The notes beneath the pieces were generated by a model. That model saw nothing but the letters and a program-made list of their open reading frames with translations, was not told the origin of the DNA and did not search any database. A DNA stretch of 64,000 bases, from positions 15,513,971 to 15,577,970 of the forward strand of contig CM022675.1 of assembly GCA_012295275.1 (NCBI GenBank). Direction: 5' to 3'. Both the position numbers and the translations under genes were made by a program. Shown here piece by piece: positions 57,201 through 64,000 of the stretch; the first letter of the stretch is position 1, and every line of letters begins with the position of its first letter. The DNA is from Chrysomallon squamiferum (Eukaryota > Mollusca > Gastropoda > Neomphalida > Peltospiridae).

Positions 57201-60060
57201 CTTTGTATTAGTCCGAAATCTCTATCTATTGTTACTATAAGTGTGTTTTAATCTATATCTGTATCTATTGTTATCTTTATCTAAATCTCTTTTTTTTATC
57301 TTTATCTATATATGTATTTGTTTTTATCTTCAGGTATGTATTAATTTATATCTGTATCTATCTTTATCTTTAGGTCTGTATTACTCTCTATCTGTATCTA
57401 TCGTTATCTATTAGTCTGTTTTAATCTGTATCTGTATCTCTAGTCATCTATCGGTGTGTATGTTAATCTATATCTGTTTCTGTGGTGATCTAGAGCTCTC
57501 TATTAATCAATATATATTGTTATCTATAGTCTGCTTTAATTTTGATCTGTGTCTGTCGTTATCTTTAGGTGTTTATTCATCTATATCTATTTCTATCTTT
57601 TTGTTTACATGTGTATTAATATATGATCTCTGGTCACCTATTGGTGTGTGTATCAATCTATATCTGAATCTACCTTTATCTTTAGTCGTGTGTCAATCTC
57701 TATCTGTCTTTGTCGTGATATATAGGTGTTTATTAATCTCTGCATCTATCATCATATGTAGATGTGTATTAATATATATCTCTGTCTAGCGTTATGTTCG
57801 GGTGTATATTAATCTATATCTGTGTATATCGTTGTCTTTATGTCGCTATGTGGCTATATATCTATCTATATCTATATACAGGTGCGTATTAATCTGTATG
57901 TGTATCTATCTTTATCTATATGTATGTCTTAATCTATACCTCTTTGTATCGTGATCTGTAGGTGCATATTAACATATATCTGTATATATCATTATCTACA
58001 GATGTGTATTAATCTATAGTTGTGTATTAATCTGCATGTCTTTCTATTGTTATCTTTAGATGCATATTGATCCAAATCTCTATATATCGTTATCTATAGT
58101 TGTGTATTAACCTATATAAGTTTATGTCGTTATCTGTTAGTGCGTATTGATCTATATCTGTATCTTTTGTTATCTTTATCTATATCTGTATGTACCTTTA
58201 CCTTTAGGTGTGTATTAATATATATCTCTATCTATCTTTATCTATAGGTATGTATTTATCTTTCTATCTGTATAGATCGTTATCTTTAGGTGTGTATTGA
58301 TATGTTTCTGTTTCTATCGTTGTCTGTGGGGTGAGTATTAGTCTGTACGTGTAGCCATCATGATCTATAGAGGTGTTAATCTTTATCTGGTTATCTGCAG
58401 GTGTTTATTAATCTATATCTGTACATGTCGTTATATGAAGGTGTGTATTAATCTATATTTGTATGTCTCATTATCTATAGGTTTCTATTAATTTATATCT
58501 GTTTCAGTCATTATCTACAGATGTCTGTTATCTGTATCTGTATGTATCTTCATCCATAGGTGTGTATTAATCTATACCTGTATATATCGTTATCTACAGG
58601 TCTGTGTTAATCTACATCTGTTTCTGTCGTTAGTTACTTGTATGTATTAGTCTATCACTGTGTCTATAGTTATCGTTATGTGTGTATTAATCTATATCTG
58701 TATATATTGTTGCGTATAGGTGTGTATTGATCTATACCTGTATCTATCGTGACCTATAGGGGTGTATTAATCTTTATCTCTGTCTATCGTTATCATTACG
58801 TGTGTATTATCGATATCTCTGTATCTCTATATCTGTATGTGTCTGTTAATCTATATCTGTTTCTGCTGTTAGCTATAGGTGTGAATTAATCTATCTCTGA
58901 ATGTATCGTTTATCTTTGGTTGCGTTTTTATCTATACCTGTATCTATCGTTTTCTGTATCTCTATCTATGATTTTCTTTTTCTAAATCTCTACCTATCGC
59001 TTTCTTTAGGTGTGTACTGATCTTTATCTGTATCTGTAGTTATCTTCTTCTATATCTGTATCTAGGTGCGTGTTAATCTACATATCTGTCCATCCTATTC
59101 TTTAGGTTTGTGTTAATCTATATATGTATTTATCATTATATGTAAAGTGTGTATTTATCATTATATGTAAATGTGTATTTATATATCTGTATGTATTTTT
59201 ATCTTTAGGTGTGTATTAATCTATGTCTGTATCTATCTTAATTTTTTTAGGTGTTATTAATCTATACATATATGTATCTTTAATTTTAGATATGTATTAA
59301 TTTATACCTGTATCTATCGTTATCTTTAGGTGTGTGCCAATCTATATCTGCATCTATTATTATCTAAAGGTAGGTTTAACTCTACGTATATATTAATCTA
59401 ATCTCTATATACTGTTACCTGTAGGTGTATACTATCGTTATCCATAGGAGTGTATCGGTCTATATCTATATCTATCTTATATATACAGGTGTTTATTAAT
59501 ATATATGTGTATCTGTCTTTATCTGCGGGTGTGTATCAATTATATGTGAATCTATGGTTATCTGTAACTGTATCAGTCTATGTCTGTATCTGTCGTTGTC
59601 TATAGTTGTGTCTTAATCTATAAATTTATTTATCGTTATGTGTCTTCATTATCTGCAGCTGTCTCCTAATCCATATTGTGTATCTATCGTTATCTGTAGG
59701 TGTGTATCTTTACACATGTGTGTTTTCGCTATCTATACATATATCTCAATCTGTACCTTATATATTGCTATCTGTAAGTGTTTATCAATCTATATCTGTT
59801 TCTATCATTATGTGTAGGTTTTTTCAAAGTGAGTCTATCGTCTGTAGTTGTTTATCAATGTGTACCTATTTCTATCTTTATCTACACCCATGTACCAGTG
59901 TATGTGTATGTATATGTGTGTCTATAGTTATGCGTGGCTTTTTATCTATCTATATGTGTATGTCTTGATATCTGTAGATCTGTACAATCGACATATATAT
60001 AGGCGTGTATGAATCTATATCTGTGTGTCTGTGTGTGTTTGTGTGTTTGTCTATAATATC
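48240..60060. repeat. 40-bp satellite field
   Basis: The unit TATCAATCTACATCTGTATC + TATCATTATATGTAAGTGTG (40 bp) recurs in direct orientation. Between about 49190 and 56180 the copies are nearly identical (roughly 150 units, with scattered deletions and partial units). The flanks 48240-49190 and 56180-60060 hold the same repeat in diverged form, with GGTGTGTATTAATCTATATC and CTTTAG replacing the core words. A homogenised centre with decayed edges is what unequal exchange produces. All plus-strand frames over it (up to 189 codons) are artefacts. Confidence 0.97.
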
Positions 60061-60535
60061 TAGACATAAATGATAATTTGCTTTGTGTCGTATACTGTTT
60101 ACTAAGTAACTATCATAATAATTGTTATTCAATTTAGAAGCGTCCTCAAAACAAAAAAATAGAAAAATGATAATAATAAAAGGTTATACTTTGATTTAGA
60201 CGCAAATTTAGACGGTTCGCCAATGTAACATAGATCGGATTATGCCAAATTTGATGTAAAAATACCAATTTTGAAAATTGATTTCCGATCAAGAACCACA
60301 GTTTATTCCTAGTATGCTGAATCAGCATTTAGATCAAGTCTCTGAAAAACAAAACAAAACAGAATTAGTTTTTTGTACTCACGGACAATATCCAGCAGAA
60401 TTAGTAACAACAGAGTAAATAATCCAGTACTTAACAATCCAACACTTAGTAAACACACTGACTTAGTAATCCAAGAATTGCTAAACACAGAAATATTAGT
60501 CTAAAAATTAAAAACAGAATTAACAATCACATTCA

Positions 60536-60610
60536 CCTTCAGAACGACGTCTTTCTCCAAGCAAGCGATCGAGTCACACTGAGTTCAATTGTTGACGTCA
60601 TATTTATACC
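60536..60610 (-). promoter_or_regulatory. Minus-strand promoter-like segment with TATA, CRE and donor
   Basis: On the minus strand the order is GGGTATAAATA (60601-60609), TGACGTCA (60593-60600), a likely start around 60575, and AAG/GTGAAT, a good splice donor, at 60537/60536. This looks like a short untranslated first exon of a gene reading left. The DNA it would enter is the satellite field, and no second exon was found. Confidence 0.35.
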
Positions 60611-60906
60611 CGCCAGAAATACGGAAATTACCGATTGTTACGTTATTGGTTTACGTGGCATAAAATTTGTTTCTTTTAAGAGAGTAAAAATTATAATTAT
60701 TTTAAAATATTATTTATGATTTTGTTTTACTATAGATAATTCTCAGATTACTTTGCAAAATATTTTATTTCCATTTTATTAAAATGATGTTTAGTTCAAG
60801 TGATTATAAATTGAAATTAAAGTAAATATTTCGATTTTATTAAAGTTATAACTATAAACCGATTTAGCGATATTTATATATTCTCGTCCATTCGTTTTTA
60901 TTTATT

Positions 60907-60997
<91 letters not shown>

Positions 60998-61683
60998 TTA
61001 CCAAACAATCGCTACGTTGAAATTAACTTTTAGTTTTCACAATCTTTTTTGCACAATGTACATGTTATTTATTTATAAACTTTTATTTTATTTATTTATT
61101 TTATTTAACCAGATGGTTATGATTTAGTTTCTTAAACAATACAATACTTTTATAGTTTGCTACCAAGACGTATTCAGGACAAGGGAGATAATTACGTTTG
61201 TTTACAAACATCTAATTATAAAAATTGTTCTCTATATTTCTGTTTCTTTTTTTCTCTCTTGCTTTTATTTATTGTTGTTTTCAAAGCTAACTTATGTTTA
61301 TTTTTGCTAGTTATAGTTTTATTGATGTCTCCTCTACGATTATAGACGCATTTGTGTTTTTAAAAAATATATAAATACGATTTTTCTTTCTTTCTTTCTT
61401 TCTTTCTTTCTTTATTTATTTTTCTTCTTCTTCTTCTCATTATTATTATTTGTTTTACTATTTTGTAACTCGTTAACCTATAAAATTTATAGAAATATTA
61501 TTTAATGAATGTATTATTGTAAGAATGAAATGATACATAGAGAAATACAAATCTGACTGAAAAGCGTGTATAGAAGTACTAACAAAAAAGGGGAAAACAT
61601 TAAGCAAAAGTGATAACAGCAACGAAAACGACAATAATAATAACAATATAATAATAATAACAACAACAGTAATAAAAACAACA

Positions 61684-61724
<41 letters not shown>

Positions 61725-62284
61725 AACGAACAAATCTTTATTTTTCAGAAAATAATATTGAATTTATTGAGAGCATTTTTTTGTACAGTTACCTTGGAAA
61801 CTAAGTAACAGTTGTAAATATACATTCTTGTATACTATCACATCGATGTTGATATCTGTATACAGAACTAAACATTGTTGTAAACATATTTACCTATTCT
61901 TGTAAACACAGACGCATACATAATCTTGTAAACACAGACATTCTCATGTAATTATTTGTATACATTTATAAAGAGACAGTAAGATATACATACATTGCTT
62001 TTCTAATTAGTAAACATACATTCCTGTATACACTTACATACACTCTGTTGAAACATATAAACCTATATACATTTTGTCTTTGTTAATACATTCTGTAAAC
62101 GAAACGTATGCATTTGTATACACAAATACACATTATTGTAAACAAGCACACCTTTTTAAGTGTACCGATAAAAATGTTGTTATACCTTTAGAATACCTTT
62201 ACCTTTTACATAGGTAATATTTGTGATGAATTGCATCATTATTTACTCATTCACACACGCAGTCACATATACATCACGCTTTGA

Positions 62285-62289
<5 letters not shown>
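60611..62289. other. Intergenic, nothing recognised
   Basis: (ATT)n(TAG)n at 60900-60996, (CTTT)n at about 61384-61412, (AAT)n at about 61690-61720. From 61800 to 62200 a TGTAAACA/TATACATAC-rich stretch has short imperfect repeats. No coding exon. Confidence 0.6.

Positions 62290-62374
<85 letters not shown>
62290..62374. repeat. (CT)n microsatellite abutting the duplicated membrane exon
   Basis: About 42 CT units running directly into GGTGGTGGTG of the copied membrane exon, with no AG between them. Confidence 0.97.
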
Positions 62375-62377
<3 letters not shown>

Positions 62378-63433
62378 GGTGGTGTTGGTGCTGTCGTAGT
62401 TGTGATTTTACTGTGGACTAAATGGTAAGTTTGTTTCTTGATGATAATAATAATAATAATAATAATAATAATTAAGAATAAAATGATTAATAACTGAATA
62501 AAATGTAATATTCTACTGAAATATATGTATGTTGATATACATACATGTATATACATATATAGATAGATATAGAAATGGATGTATTATGTGGGTGTATTAT
62601 TTTGCTCCAGAAGACGTGCTGAACATTTACAACGTGGTCGCACACATCCGAGTTATAAAGTAACAGCGACATCGACGTCGGCAGATTATGAATTTGAATC
62701 AGAAAATCAAGGAAACCACAGTGTTTACTACAACGTCCCAAACGGAGTTACAGTCAACGTGGAAAACAGAAATGATAACGACTACGACATCGTAGATCAT
62801 AAAACAGTTCCCAATAACAGATGGATTGCTGACGTCAACAATGACTTTATGAGACACCGAATATCATCTCTGCAACTACGACAACGTCTGAAATTGAAAA
62901 ACATTTCTCAAGCAGTCATGACGAAGACTACAACAACGCACATACAACAAATACAGCAACTGGTACATCTAACATCTACAACCACCTTGCTGGGGACAAC
63001 AACGGTGACTGCGATACCTGTGATAAGAAAAAGAAAACAACTACGTCTGATCTCTACAGCAGGCTTGGTGTCGACAATGACAGCGACTACGACAGCACAA
63101 ACAAAGAAAAGACAACTGCAACTGTTTCTGACGTCTACAACCATTTCGTTGATTCTAAAGACTACAACGCCATGGACAGAAACCCGGCAACTGCGACGAC
63201 AACATCAGAACTGTATAACCATCTTAACCAACCTGAAAGTGACAGCTACGACATCGCTTGATAAAGTGACTTCAGAATTATCGCTACCCAGTCTATATAG
63301 ACTTATTGATACAACGAAATCAGAAATCTCTGATAACGTCCACGACGATTCCGACAACAACGACAACGTTTCTGAAGGCAGTGGAAATTTTTATTTTGTT
63401 CTGGAAAATTCTGATTTAAAAGAATCTCGCTAA
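62375..63433 (+). pseudogene. Damaged copy of receptor membrane and tail exons
   Basis: The copied membrane exon (62375-62423) has lost its acceptor to (CT)n and about 15 internal bases. The tail exon follows an acceptor (TTTTGCTCCAG, ending 62611). Splicing TG/A across this intron would create TGA. The tail is homologous to 41170-42000, with its first part shortened. A one-base deletion near 62845 shifts the frame, and a one-base insertion near 63258 shifts it back. A frame from 62579 therefore stays open for 284 codons to TAA, with correct tail sequence at both ends (HPSYKV..DYDIVD; SLYRLI..FYFVLENSDLKES) and about 138 frameshifted codons between. In the parental frame the middle would carry IYNHL, LYSRL, VYNHF and LYNHL modules and then end at TGA. 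No lectin or WSC exons lie upstream. It is a partial duplicate, probably non-functional, though assembly errors could mimic the indels. Confidence 0.75.
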
Positions 63434-64000
63434 AACGTGAGCAGTCTGAAATGAAAGTCAAATTGCACCAACTGGATTGTCACTGGCGAGCTCCAGCATG
63501 AAAACACAAATACAGCGTTATTGATACCAGAATCCGCTACACGAAAACAACCACATCAATATGGAGAACACAGATCACATAGAACGTCTACACCTCAACT
63601 GATCACTGCGAGAATAAAATATGTTTTTGAACTACAAATAAAAATATTGTTATACTAAAATTTATTTTAAAAAGAATGCTATCTATGTAATTTTCTTTCT
63701 CTGGGAAAATGTATATAAGAGATCCCTTGCTGGTTTGCTTTTTTATTTGTAATAGAAGCCCATGCAGATGGTTCCTTATTATTATCTGCGTGATCCGTAA
63801 CCATAATGTGTGACTACATACATATATATGCTTATATTTTTATTATCCTAACGTTTAATTTTTTTACTTTGTTTTGTTTTCCTGTATTTGTATACTGTAA
63901 CCTATTAAACAACTGTTTCTGTTTTATAACTGTATTCTTCTCTGTTTTGTGTCTATAGTCATGCTGATTTTTTTACGAAATAAATAAACTGAGCTGAATT
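63434..64000 (+). other. 3' flank of the tail copy
   Basis: Contains AATAAAATATG at 63614 and AATAAACTGAG at 63981 as possible polyadenylation signals. No homology to the 3' flank of the first copy was seen after the stop codon. Confidence 0.5.

Overview
The window looks like a piece of an AT-rich animal nuclear genome, most likely a mollusc. It has large introns with GT..AG borders, many microsatellites ((CT)n, (ATT)n, (AAC)n, (TAG)n), minisatellites, segmental duplications and a 12-kb satellite field. The gene families are those of a metazoan: Ig plus TIR, ShK-type cysteine-rich secreted peptide, C-type lectin and WSC domains. The phylum is an inference from style and families; no species marker was seen. 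A run of 200 N at 35519-35718 marks an assembly gap.

Layout. 1-6.1 kb: patchwork of duplicated non-coding or relic sequence, including an approx. 110-bp minisatellite. 6.95-9.12 kb: a 720-codon single-exon gene for a multi-pass Ig-TIR membrane protein, with a splice acceptor just before its ATG. 9.1-18.5 kb: transposon relics, a second copy of the minisatellite block, a 47-bp tandem repeat and a long (CT)n. 18.55-20.83 kb: a four-exon gene for a 124-residue secreted EGF/ShK-like peptide; its last intron and last exon are duplicated at 29.3-30.4 kb as a broken copy. 21-35 kb: mostly non-coding. 35.90-41.75 kb: a ten-exon gene for a 686-residue type I receptor with signal peptide, a C-type lectin domain whose two halves are separated by a WSC cassette, a second C-type lectin domain, a Thr/Ser-rich stalk, one membrane helix and a cytoplasmic tail with 12 tyrosines in repeated Y-x-x-L / D-Y-D modules. 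44.7 kb: a Lasp-type nebulin-repeat fragment. 48.2-60.1 kb: a 40-bp tandem repeat field with a homogenised core and decayed flanks. 62.4-63.4 kb: a damaged second copy of the receptor's membrane and tail exons.

How it fits together. The three intact genes are all of kinds used in recognition or defence: a TIR signalling receptor, a secreted disulfide-rich peptide, and a lectin receptor with an ITAM-like tail. Each is surrounded by duplicated copies or fragments, so the region reads as a fast-changing immune-type neighbourhood; that function is inferred. The most unusual items are the WSC domain nested inside a lectin fold as a symmetric phase-1 exon cassette, the tyrosine-repeat tail cut by one stop codon with 81 further codons left open behind it, and the second tail copy carrying a deletion and an insertion that cancel each other.
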